Shown here piece by piece: positions 26,601-33,405 of a stretch of 64,000 bases of DNA. Source of the stretch: JAWKVD01 sp041398225 (GTDB taxonomy: Bacteria > Pseudomonadota > Alphaproteobacteria > Caulobacterales > Hyphomonadaceae); assembly GCA_041398225.1 (NCBI GenBank), contig JAWKVD010000015.1, positions 39,860-103,859 of the forward strand, read 5' to 3'. The notes under the pieces were generated by a model. That model made no database searches, had not been told where the DNA came from, and was given only the letters and a program-made list of their open reading frames with translations. Numbering within the stretch: the first letter of the stretch is position 1; the number at the start of each line of letters is the position of its first letter. The position numbers were made by a program, and so were the translations under genes.

Positions 26601-28602
26601 CGACGGCCAGCCTCGCGATGGCGTCGATGACGAAATGCCGAAGCGCATCGATGACCGAGGTGAACTCCATCGAGAAGCTCAGATGCATCAGGAAGGATGC
26701 GTCATAGCGCTTTGCGCCCGGCAGAAACCGGTCCAGCACCAGGCTGGAATCGCCGTCGGCATGCTGAAGCAGGTTCAACAGCGCCCCTTTGCCGCCGCCT
26801 CGCGGCAGGGTGAAGCGCGCCAGCCTGCGGGCGTCCGATTGGTTGGCCAGGAACGCCCGCCGAATGTCGTCGATGACCTTGGGCGGCGTCCAGTCCGCCG
26901 TCGGGATCACATAGTGCTGGCGATGTCGGGAATAGCACGGCTTCTGCTGGTGCATCGGCAGTTTGGCTTCGATCGGCAGCAGCTTCTTGTTGAACCCGGG
27001 ATCGCGCTCGGCCGGCAGGGTCCGCCATTCGGCCCACCAGCTTTCCTTGAAGCTCGCCAGCTCTTCGATCGACAGCTCCAGCTCGCGCGACCGGATCTCG
27101 TTTTCGAACGCCGCGCCGAACGTCCTGAGCTCCTCCAGCAGCGTCGGCTCAAAGCCTCCGGTCTTGAGCAGGGCGCTCAGCTTCGCGGTCGCACCTTCGA
27201 TGGCCTCTCGCTCATCGTCGGACAGGATCTCCATCTTGGCCGGCAACGCCGCGATCAGCGTGTCCAGTGCGATGCGGTAGCGCGCGCTGTTCCGCGGCTT
27301 GCCGGACTGTCCGCCAAGGCGCCGAAACAGGGCGCCCAGCAGCCGCAGCTCAAGCGCGCCGGGCACGCGCCCGAAGATGGTGAAAACGCCGTACTGCGCG
27401 TTGAGATTGATGCTGGTTATGGCGTCGGCTTGTTCGTTCCGGGTCGGCGGGGCGCCCGCCTCGCTCCGGTTGGGGATGTGCTTTTTCCGGAAATCGCCGG
27501 CGAGGTCGCCGGATGGGGTTTCCTCGAAATACGTATCGTCGATCCGCGCGCTGGGAAGCTGCAGGTTGAAAATCTGGCGGCGATGCCCGTCCAGCCCGTC
27601 TTCCTGCGAGGCGAGCTGACGAAGCGGGCGAAGCGGGTCGCCTTCCTCCATGCCGATCCCGACAAACAGAATGGCGTTGGCCGTGAATACGCCCGCGAGC
27701 GCCTCGTTGAAGACTTCGTTCTCGACGTCGCCGCTCAGATAGGTCCGTTGATAGTCCTTCTCCGTCAGCACCGTGCTTTCAGGCAGGTCATAGCGGCCAT
27801 GAAGGTGAAAGACCTGCGCGGACGCCTGGCGCGCATGCATGGCGAAGTTGATCAGGTCGCCCGTATTGTGCGAGCCGAGCGCAACGCTGCTGACCGGCCG
27901 CACCGAACCGTCGCGGTATTCGGTCCGTGGCGACCGTGCAGGGTGTATCTTCGGGTCGCTGGAAATCAGCGCATCGAACTCCGAGAGCGTCTTTGGCTTG
28001 TTGCCGCCGTCGGAAACGCTCGTCGTCCTGAGGTGCCGGGCGAACTCGGTCTCGACCTGCACGTCATAGTTCAGCGTCAGATACCGGCGAATGTTCAGGG
28101 TCGAATACAACGCGGCGTTGGGATCGGCCTTGCGGGCGATGGTCTTGTTCTCGGATAGCGGGATCGGGATAGGATCGCGCGGCACCCGTTTGCTCGGCCT
28201 GAACTTCTCCGCGATCATCTCGCGGAACGCGCTCCGCTCGCCTAGCTTGTCCGCGAGCGTTTCGGCCAGGTGGAGCGCCATGGTCTTTTCGGAGGGCGCG
28301 AGCCGGCTGTCGCCGTCGTTGAGCTTGTTCTGGATATAGGTCAGCTGGCTGGCGATCGCCTGCACGGCGTAGCCGCTTCGCTCCGGGTTTCCGTGTGTCG
28401 TATGGAGATCCAGCGCGGCATCTATGGCGTGGGAGACGAGATCGTCCCATGACGGCATGCCGTAGGCCGCGCTCACCCCGGCGCCGCAGAAGGCGATTGT
28501 GCGTTGAATGTTCAGCGCGCGCGAAAGCGCCAGACGCCCCCGATTGTCGATGTAGTGCTTGGTCAACTCGAACGGCTGGTGAGGCCGCCTGTGCGTCCAC
28601 AT
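23650..28602 (-). CDS. SIR2–STAND–TPR protein, candidate anti-phage NADase
   Basis: A 1650-residue protein from the ATG at 28602; a farther start adds only low-complexity sequence. Residues 30–330 form a SIR2-type domain: FCGAGVSAAYGMPSW (GAGVS 40–44), TLNYD (176–180), catalytic-type HLHG (266–269) and LTEKDY. A helical region leads to a STAND-like NTPase: P-loop-like LPRGGGKGALL near 599–609, where the usual Ser/Thr after Lys is Gly, and a Walker-B-like LFICLVGIDAL. The last ~300 residues are TPR-like helix pairs (LDSAREHARLAESAAL, GDVARAGALCAQSA). This order matches Avs/SIR2-STAND and related NAD-depleting defence proteins, where the C-terminal repeats sense a phage product. The gene stands alone. 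Its function here is inferred. Confidence 0.88.
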   Translation of the reverse strand: MWTHRRPHQPFELTKHYIDNRGRLALSRALNIQRTIAFCGAGVSAAYGMPSWDDLVSHAIDAALDLHTTHGNPERSGYAVQAIASQLTYIQNKLNDGDSRLAPSEKTMALHLAETLADKLGERSAFREMIAEKFRPSKRVPRDPIPIPLSENKTIARKADPNAALYSTLNIRRYLTLNYDVQVETEFARHLRTTSVSDGGNKPKTLSEFDALISSDPKIHPARSPRTEYRDGSVRPVSSVALGSHNTGDLINFAMHARQASAQVFHLHGRYDLPESTVLTEKDYQRTYLSGDVENEVFNEALAGVFTANAILFVGIGMEEGDPLRPLRQLASQEDGLDGHRRQIFNLQLPSARIDDTYFEETPSGDLAGDFRKKHIPNRSEAGAPPTRNEQADAITSINLNAQYGVFTIFGRVPGALELRLLGALFRRLGGQSGKPRNSARYRIALDTLIAALPAKMEILSDDEREAIEGATAKLSALLKTGGFEPTLLEELRTFGAAFENEIRSRELELSIEELASFKESWWAEWRTLPAERDPGFNKKLLPIEAKLPMHQQKPCYSRHRQHYVIPTADWTPPKVIDDIRRAFLANQSDARRLARFTLPRGGGKGALLNLLQHADGDSSLVLDRFLPGAKRYDASFLMHLSFSMEFTSVIDALRHFVIDAIARLAVGHPGEIDAFAASIPEEEREAESVTVRLLEIVQAALMLGGGDKTFKELSETLKTFDLHTSQTQLFDKSHRVEILREMINFFTRLSKCVSLAHKPRLFICLVGIDALCDQSGNPYNPMFRSFFRLLSGNGLKYVGESNSDAPYDLLLISGDPQRPVRYLSEQCTLDELMEKTLYPVPPGGGRYAFAPEYAPLEGTALLLRKWPILPRLTFDERYWLRQSQTGEEALTARLTQLEPKKPMSAAGAPPKAGQGAPRTALMRELRSSVALHSWIAAAFAAVVEQQGVALGEDPEDDKRYIDKFLDELGSIVDRDGAKGLIRQVVRMHAETLRDTGGLKVITTSDAPPDRALVDLLQTVLSHLAIFPMPIEESVLYGCPEIKSALFRVCRHSDNPANAPKRKKDESDDAFEARKAADASKKRAQRLRALRDFLDYFTKRNLIIKVQPKRGVESDEENQHPTLWRYTLHNQLRDFIAGEMDLSVPDQGERNFFQISSYCDQPKDLPTPSPQHYELFRRIMDDQIRKCRRTLGYLYRLKVSTDERPLPADIQTKLVKRTRTFELRGAKLNGGEFVSDPDMTSYRAVSQRIRALYGMLRGSFSVGAISRLGGLAEEPDGDQPFERFRGWLRGVSNAAIGLAHVDEELKGILARTEAIRKRLPELDEPPPGDQPPPRPLSHPLYRDEIAWLLNERGLISLVQGKVFDAIPLFQRAMTVMSHRSNDGINDPALDAAVRRVTLNLAIARIDRGDLKTSARLLEGLRLPRSDSMHLGSLASWIAEGYLAHIRFLSGDAGASAMVYKKTLERARDRDVTRVVSIFERFYAALERNAGNLDSAREHARLAESAALPSEQQDLLWLAQLETARIDLAQHEGSLQRPTELVDACRRYATGMGVPKLEVECLYLEAQIMLKQGDVARAGALCAQSASIASSNGLGIGNLDALALYGRMLIKRGQFDLARSVLIEARREAERRGYQSLAGPIGDQLEEIAGI

Positions 28603-28773
28603 GGATCCGCTGCCCCCGTTTGGCGTTCCCTCTGCGCGAGAAGGCAAAATGGGCGGCAAGCCGGAGAAGAAAAGCCCTAACCCCTCAGCCGGGAACACGC
28701 CGACGGCATTTCGCCCCCCCAGGCCGCCCACATAGGCCGCCCCGGTGCGCGGGCAGGGACGCGATACGACATG

Positions 28774-28811
28774 CCGGCTCCGCCCGGATCGTGAAATCCG
28801 GGCGGAGCCGG
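28774..28811. terminator. 16-bp perfect stem-loop after the EF-Tu paralogue
   Basis: CCGGCTCCGCCCGGAT and its exact complement flank a 6-base loop, 22 bases downstream of the EF-Tu stop on the minus strand. There is no U-run, so it may stabilise the 3' end or act as a bidirectional or Rho-linked terminator between tuf and the SIR2–STAND gene. Confidence 0.5.
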
Positions 28812-28832
28812 TGTCGCCTCAAGGCGCCGTCT

Positions 28833-30020
28833 TCAGGCGTCGACCTCGGTCACCACGCCCGCGCCGACGGTCTTGCCGCCTTCGCGGATGGCGAACCGGA
28901 CGCCTTTTTCAAATCCGACCGCCTTGGCCAGTTCGAAACGAACGTCGGCGGTGTCGCCCGGCGCGACGAGACCGTCGCCGACCGTGGAGATGACGCCGGT
29001 CACATTGGTGACGCCGATGAAGAATTGCGGCTCGTAGCCGCTGGAGAACGGCGTATGCCGTCCGCCTTCTTCCGCGGTGACCACGAACACCTGCGCCTTT
29101 CCGGCCTTGTGGGCCTTGATGGCGCCCGGCGCGCTCAGCACCTGGCCGCGCTGCACGTCCTCGCGTTTGAGGCCGCGCAGCAACAGCCCGACATTCATGC
29201 CGGCCCGCGCCTCCGGAACATCCTTCCGGAAGGCCTGCGTTCCGGTCACCACGACCGGCGCGCCCTCATTGTCGAGCCCGACGATCTCGACCGTGTCGCC
29301 GACGCGGATGGTTCCGCGCTCGACACGTCCGGTCACGACGGTGCCGCGCCCGGAGATCGTGTTGACGCCCTCGATCGGCATCAGAAACGGTCCCGCGAAG
29401 TCGCGTACCGGGTCCGGAACCGCCGTATCGAGCGCATCGACCAGCTCGGCGATGACCTGCACGGCGGGATCGGAAAGATCGCCGCGCTGCACAGCCTCCA
29501 GCGCCTTAAGAGCGCTGCCGAACACGAAGGGCGCGTTTTCATAGCCGTGAGCGGCCAGAAGATCGCCGGTCTCCAGCTGGATCAACTCCTTCATGTCGGC
29601 GCGTTCGCTCTCGTCGAGCATGTCCATCTTGTTCACGAACACGACGATGTGCTTCACGCCCACCTGCCGCGCCAGAAGCACGTGCTCGATCGTCTGCTTC
29701 GCCGGTCCTTTCGTCCCGTCGATCAGCAGGATCGCGCCGTCCATCTGGGACGCGCCGGTGATCATGTTCTTCACATAGTCGGCGTGCCCGGGGCAGTCGA
29801 TGTGGGCGTAGTGCCGCGTGGCGGATTCGTACTCCACGTGACTGGTGTTGATGGTGATGCCGCGCGCGCGTTCTTCCGGCGCGTTGTCGATCTCGCCGAA
29901 CGACAGCGCCTTGCCGCCAAGGCGCGCCGCCTGGACCTGGGTGAGGGCCGCGGTCAGCGTGGTCTTGCCGTGGTCGACGTGTCCGATCGTGCCGACATTC
30001 ACATGCAGTTTCTGAGACAT
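28833..30020 (-). CDS. tuf: Divergent elongation factor Tu paralogue
   Basis: A 395-residue, full-length EF-Tu starting at the ATG at 30020 after GGAAGGGAG. G-domain motifs are intact: GHVDHGKT (13–20), RGITINT, DCPGH (75–79), NKMD (130–133) and GSAL (168–171). Domains 2 and 3 follow. It departs from normal bacterial EF-Tu: the DGPMPQTREH segment is replaced by GTKGPAKQTIEH (102–113), two residues are missing before GSAL, and YFRTTDVTG is FIGVTNVTG (334–342). The last change alters the residues equivalent to E. coli R333 and T334, where substitutions give pulvomycin resistance. It is not in a str-type operon. A leader peptide and terminator lie upstream. It may be an inducible, drug- or effector-resistant spare EF-Tu; that role is inferred. 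Confidence 0.93.
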   Translation of the reverse strand: MSQKLHVNVGTIGHVDHGKTTLTAALTQVQAARLGGKALSFGEIDNAPEERARGITINTSHVEYESATRHYAHIDCPGHADYVKNMITGASQMDGAILLIDGTKGPAKQTIEHVLLARQVGVKHIVVFVNKMDMLDESERADMKELIQLETGDLLAAHGYENAPFVFGSALKALEAVQRGDLSDPAVQVIAELVDALDTAVPDPVRDFAGPFLMPIEGVNTISGRGTVVTGRVERGTIRVGDTVEIVGLDNEGAPVVVTGTQAFRKDVPEARAGMNVGLLLRGLKREDVQRGQVLSAPGAIKAHKAGKAQVFVVTAEEGGRHTPFSSGYEPQFFIGVTNVTGVISTVGDGLVAPGDTADVRFELAKAVGFEKGVRFAIREGGKTVGAGVVTEVDA

Positions 30021-30137
30021 TGGTGTCTCCCTTCCTTCAAGTGCGCCGCACGGGATCCGGCAGGCCTTGTCCGATCCCGAGCGGCCATTGGCATTGGCGC
30101 GCCAATTCTGGTCCGCGTCCGGCCGGGCCGAATGCGG

Positions 30138-30172
30138 AAAAAGAAAACCCCGGCGGCGAGGGCCATCCGGGG
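30138..30172 (-). terminator. Intrinsic terminator (attenuator-like) upstream of the EF-Tu paralogue
   Basis: On the minus strand CCCCGG (30172–30167) pairs with CCGGGG (30153–30148), with an inner GGC/GCC pairing, followed by TTTTCTTTTT (30147–30138). No gene precedes it on this strand except the 27-codon leader ORF at 30233–30316. It therefore most likely controls read-through into the EF-Tu gene, whose start is 118 bp further on. Confidence 0.75.
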
Positions 30173-30202
30173 TCGGGTCGGGATTTGGGATCCGGGACAC
30201 GA

Positions 30203-30232
30203 GGGAGGCCGTCGCCTCCCAAGCAAGAGGCG
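30203..30232 (-). promoter_or_regulatory. Alternative RNA stems after the leader ORF
   Basis: On the minus strand CGCCTC (30232–30227) can pair with GAGGCG (30218–30213). Overlapping GGGAGGC (30220–30214) can instead pair with GCCTCCC (30209–30203). The first stem begins at the base after the leader stop codon, so a ribosome at the stop would block it. This is the geometry of ribosome-mediated attenuation, but how the choice reaches the terminator stem at 30148–30172 is not evident. Confidence 0.5.
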
Positions 30233-30316
30233 TCAGAAATCCAGGCAATCTGCTGCCGCCGCCGCGATGAGGGTCGCTGCGTTCGGAGCGTTTGCGATGG
30301 CGTTCAGGCGGAACAT
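30233..30316 (-). CDS. Leader peptide of the EF-Tu paralogue (27 codons)
   Basis: The ATG at 30316 has an ideal ribosome-binding site (AAGGAGG, six-base spacing). It encodes M-F-R-L-N-A-I-A-N-A-P-N-A-A-T-L-I, then five consecutive alanine codons, then D-C-L-D-F and TGA. Ten of its 27 residues are Ala. Alternative stem-loops and a terminator follow at once. This is the arrangement of ribosome-mediated attenuators. I do not know a described leader of this sequence. The Ala run or ribosome stalling could tune expression of the downstream EF-Tu. Confidence 0.65.
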   Translation of the reverse strand: MFRLNAIANAPNAATLIAAAAADCLDF

Positions 30317-30464
30317 TCCGCGCCTCCTTGAAATTCGTCGCGGGACATAATCCTTTCGGCCGCCAAAATCAACCGCACGCGCCCAGCCGGATTTGCGCTC
30401 GCCGCTTGGCTTTCACCCACGGACAAGTAATTTGCGCCCCTTCGCGGACAGAGGGGCGAGCGGG

Positions 30465-31652
30465 ATGTCGAAAAGCCTGGCGGATATGCTTGCGCCCAAA
30501 AGCGTGCTGCGGGACCACGCCGCCACGCCGACGCCGCGCGTCACCAACATGGAGCTGTTCTTCGACCTCGTTTACGTCTTCACCATCATCCAGCTCTCGC
30601 ACTTCCTGCTCCATCACCAGAGCCTGACCGGCGCGCTCGAAGCCGTCATGCTGTTCGCCGCCGTCTGGTGGACCTGGAACTACACAGCCTGGGCGACCAA
30701 CTGGCTCGATCCCGACCACAAGGCGGGCAGGATCGTCATGGTCGTCCTGATGGCCTGCGCGCTGGGCATGGCGATCGCGATTCCACAGGCGTTCAAGGAT
30801 CGCGCGCGCCTGTTCGCGGGCGCCTATGTCCTGATGTCGCTGATCCGGCCTTTCTACATGGCGCTGGCCTTTCGCGGTCAGCGGATGGGGCGTAACTATC
30901 TTCAGCTCGGGCTCTGGAGCGCGCTGTCCGGCGTGTTCTGGATCGCCGGCGCGCTGTTGCCCCAACACCGCATCGCGCTGTGGGCGGCGGCGGTGATCGT
31001 CGACTACGCCGCGCCCTACGCGGGCTTCTGGCTGCCCGGCCTTGGCGCCACCTCCATGGCGTCCTGGCCGCTGAAGGGCCTGCACCTGCTGGAACGCAAT
31101 CAGCTCATCTTCATAATCGCGCTTGGCGAATCCGTCCTCCTGCTGGGCGGAACGCTGGTGTCCGAACCGCTGGAGACCGGAACGATCGTCGCCGCCGTCA
31201 TCGGCTTCCTCATCATCGTCTGCCTGTGGTGGATCTATTTCGGGCGAACCTTCCACGAGGGCGAACACGCCTTCGAGCACGCCAGCGACCACTCCCAGAT
31301 CGCCCGCGCCGGACTGGCCTATGCGCACGGCATCCTGGTCGGCTCGGCGATTGTCGTGGCCGCCTCGATCGAGCTGATCATCGCGCACCCGCATGACGCG
31401 GTTCACCTGCCGACCGTGCTGATCGCCGTGCTCGGCCCGGCCATCTTCCTGCTCGGCAACGCGATCTTCCGGCGCGTCATGTCGCGGCGCGTGCCGGTCA
31501 GCTACCTGCTCGCGGCGATCGCGCTCGCCGGCGTCGGCGCGGCCTGTCACTATGCGCATCTGTCCGGCCTGTGGCTCGGCGCGGGCGTTCTGGCGGTGCT
31601 GGTCGTCGTCGCGGCGATGGCGGGCGCGGGCCGCCCCGCCGGTGAGGCGTGA
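30465..31652 (+). CDS. ltrA: Low temperature requirement A (LtrA) family membrane protein
   Basis: A 395-residue protein with about ten hydrophobic helices. The ATG at 30465 follows GAGGGGCGAG. Family signatures are present: MELFFDLVYVFTIIQLSHFL near the N-terminus, AVWWTWNYTAWATNWLD, LLERNQLIFIIALGESVLLLG and WWIYFG. LtrA proteins are integral membrane proteins of unclear role first tied to cold growth in Listeria. The stop overlaps the GTG of the next gene (GTGA), so it is coupled with a potassium-channel-like protein. It is divergent from the EF-Tu leader. Confidence 0.9.
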   Translation: MSKSLADMLAPKSVLRDHAATPTPRVTNMELFFDLVYVFTIIQLSHFLLHHQSLTGALEAVMLFAAVWWTWNYTAWATNWLDPDHKAGRIVMVVLMACALGMAIAIPQAFKDRARLFAGAYVLMSLIRPFYMALAFRGQRMGRNYLQLGLWSALSGVFWIAGALLPQHRIALWAAAVIVDYAAPYAGFWLPGLGATSMASWPLKGLHLLERNQLIFIIALGESVLLLGGTLVSEPLETGTIVAAVIGFLIIVCLWWIYFGRTFHEGEHAFEHASDHSQIARAGLAYAHGILVGSAIVVAASIELIIAHPHDAVHLPTVLIAVLGPAIFLLGNAIFRRVMSRRVPVSYLLAAIALAGVGAACHYAHLSGLWLGAGVLAVLVVVAAMAGAGRPAGEA

Positions 31653-32317
31653 GCGCCGTGGACGCCGGCGCCAGCCATGACCGCCGTCATCTGGCGACGA
31701 CAGGCGGGCTGCTCGCCGCGATCCTCGTCCACAACCTGATCTATCCTCTCACCGTGGCGGGGCCGGTCGGGGTCATCGTCTTCTATCTCGTCTACGCGCT
31801 GATGTTCGTGATCGCGGCCTGGCGGTTGACCCGCGTCCGCTGGCTGCGGCTCGCAATCGCGGCATCGGGCGCCGCCGTCTTCGTCACGGGCCTGATCAAC
31901 GCGTTCGCGCCGACCGGCGCATCGGGCATCGCCATCTATCTCGCCTCCATCGTCTATCACGCCGTGATGATCGTGGTGCTGGCTCGCTACACCTTCGCCG
32001 CCCGCACCGTGATGACCGACGTCCTGCTCGCCGCCACCTCGCTCTATCTGGTCATCGGCTCGATGTTCGCCGCCATCTTCGCCAGCGTGGAATGGTTCGC
32101 GCCCGGTTCGTTCGCGTCCTCGGCCGGCGCCGAGATCACCTGGCAGCTCTTGCTCTACTACAGCTATGTCACGCTCACGACGGTGGGCTATGGCGACATC
32201 ACGCCGAGCGGCTTCTACGCGCAGGCCTTCGCCGCTTTCGAGGCGGTGATCGGCGTGCTCTACACGGTCATCCTGCTCGCCCGCCTTGTCGGCAAACACA
32301 CCAGCGCCAACGAGTGA
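31649..32317 (+). CDS. Potassium-channel-like (ion channel 2 domain) membrane protein
   Basis: A 222-residue protein starting at a GTG that overlaps the ltrA stop. It has about six hydrophobic segments. The C-terminal pair flanks a pore loop with the potassium selectivity filter TLTTVGYGD at about residues 177–185. There is no C-terminal regulatory RCK domain, and the chain ends soon after the last helix. The N-terminal helices lack an obvious arginine-rich voltage sensor. It probably forms a small K+ channel; the pairing with LtrA suggests shared function. Confidence 0.85.
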   Translation: MSAVDAGASHDRRHLATTGGLLAAILVHNLIYPLTVAGPVGVIVFYLVYALMFVIAAWRLTRVRWLRLAIAASGAAVFVTGLINAFAPTGASGIAIYLASIVYHAVMIVVLARYTFAARTVMTDVLLAATSLYLVIGSMFAAIFASVEWFAPGSFASSAGAEITWQLLLYYSYVTLTTVGYGDITPSGFYAQAFAAFEAVIGVLYTVILLARLVGKHTSANE

Positions 32318-32346
32318 CAGCTCGGCCGGTGTGTGCGCGCGCCCCA

Positions 32347-32544
32347 CCGCTGTCATCCCGGCCAAGCGGCGCAGCGGCGCGAGCCGGGACCGTGAGAAGC
32401 GGCGCCGCAGGCGGAAATCGCATTGCGATTTCAGCGACGAACGCCCGAAGGCCTGCGGCCGGAGGGCATCAACCGGGACGGCCTCTCTATGGGTCCCGGG
32501 TCTCGGCCGGACTTCGTCCGCGGCCTCGCCCGGGATGACAGCGG
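32347..32544. repeat. 198-bp imperfect palindrome with 15-bp perfect terminal inverted repeats
   Basis: The ends CCGCTGTCATCCCGG (32347–32361) and its exact complement (32530–32544) enclose further complementary tracts (GAGCCGGGACC against GGTCCCGGGTCTC) and an inner palindrome GAAATCGCA-T-TGCGATTTC (32414–32432). No transposase is inside. The form is that of an intergenic palindromic or MITE-like element; several copies would be expected across the genome. Confidence 0.6.
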
Positions 32545-32591
32545 AGGGCGGCGTCGCACCGGATCTGGAAAGCGTGGCGTCAGCCACGCGT

Positions 32592-32609
32592 CCCCAGCGA
32601 AGGCTGGGG
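32592..32609. repeat. Short hairpin element
   Basis: CCCCAGC and GCTGGGG flank GAAG. The motif 'CCCCAGCGAAGGCTGGGG' resembles the common intergenic 'cccggcgaaggccggg' repeats of alphaproteobacteria. Confidence 0.45.
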
Positions 32610-33405
32610 TCCAGTCACCAAAGCCAAGAAGACGACGGCGCCTTTCCTCCACCGCCTTTGGCGGGGGAGGTGGATCGCAAGCCCGAAGGGCGAAGCGAGA
32701 CGGAGGGGGTGGCGCAAACTTATCCGACCCACTTTTCCGTCGCCCATATTTCTCCTCGCGTCTGGCGCGGGGAGGGTTCGGGAGACGTCTCCGAGTCCAT
32801 CGAATGTCAGGCGCCGGCCGGCGTGTTGAGAAAAGGTCCGCGAAGCGGGCGCAGCGTGGACAAGACGCTTCGCCTGACCAACGCCCGGGAGTGTCGAGCT
32901 CCCGGGAAGCTCGCGGAAACCGGCTCATGCAAACAGGCTCCGGGGTGTCGAAACCGGAGTTCCAGGTCTCGCGGAGAGATCTGCACGCGGGTCCGGGATG
33001 CGGAAATGGGTCCAAATGCTGGACGTGGGCCGTGTGATCTCAGACGATCGAGACGCAACCGGTGTTCCCAGCCAAACCCGCCAGCCGCACCGGATCTCAA
33101 ACCGGTCGCGGGGCGCGTGACGATCGCGTCTTACTCGCTGGTCCTCGCGACCAGCACATCGGCGCGGCCCCACGCGCCCCGGCCTCCCCAATCAGCATGG
33201 GGACGCACACGGCATCCCGGATGGCCCTCGGCCAGTCCCAACGCGCAGCTGTGCCAAATCCGGGCGCCGGAAAGAACGCCCTTCAGGATGGCGTCCGATG
33301 CGCTCGCCATCTCTTGACGGGCGAGCGTATGGCGATCCGGGGCTCCGGCGGCTAGGCTTCCATCCAATGAGGCGCCGGGCACAGGGCGTCCGCAGGGAGG
33401 ACGCC

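Larger units (their letters stand above)
32318..33405. other. Long intergenic region rich in palindromic repeats
   Basis: About 1.1 kb without a believable gene. Its first part holds a 198-bp imperfect palindrome (32347–32544), a small hairpin (32592–32609) and a GGTGG/CCACC-rich element around 32647–32710. The rest, to the ribosome site of the ligase gene at 33406, shows no RNA gene or ORF with protein character. Confidence 0.6.

Noticed and set aside
25858..28158. Open frame of 766 codons opposite the SIR2–STAND gene
   Set aside because: Antisense shadow in high-GC DNA. The minus-strand frame has recognisable SIR2 and TPR motifs; this one is Arg/Gln/Leu-rich with no fold signature.
32286..33317. 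Open frame of 343 codons in the intergenic repeat region
   Set aside because: It runs through palindromic repeats, has no ribosome site or domain, and its composition (Arg, Pro, Ser) is that of non-coding high-GC DNA.
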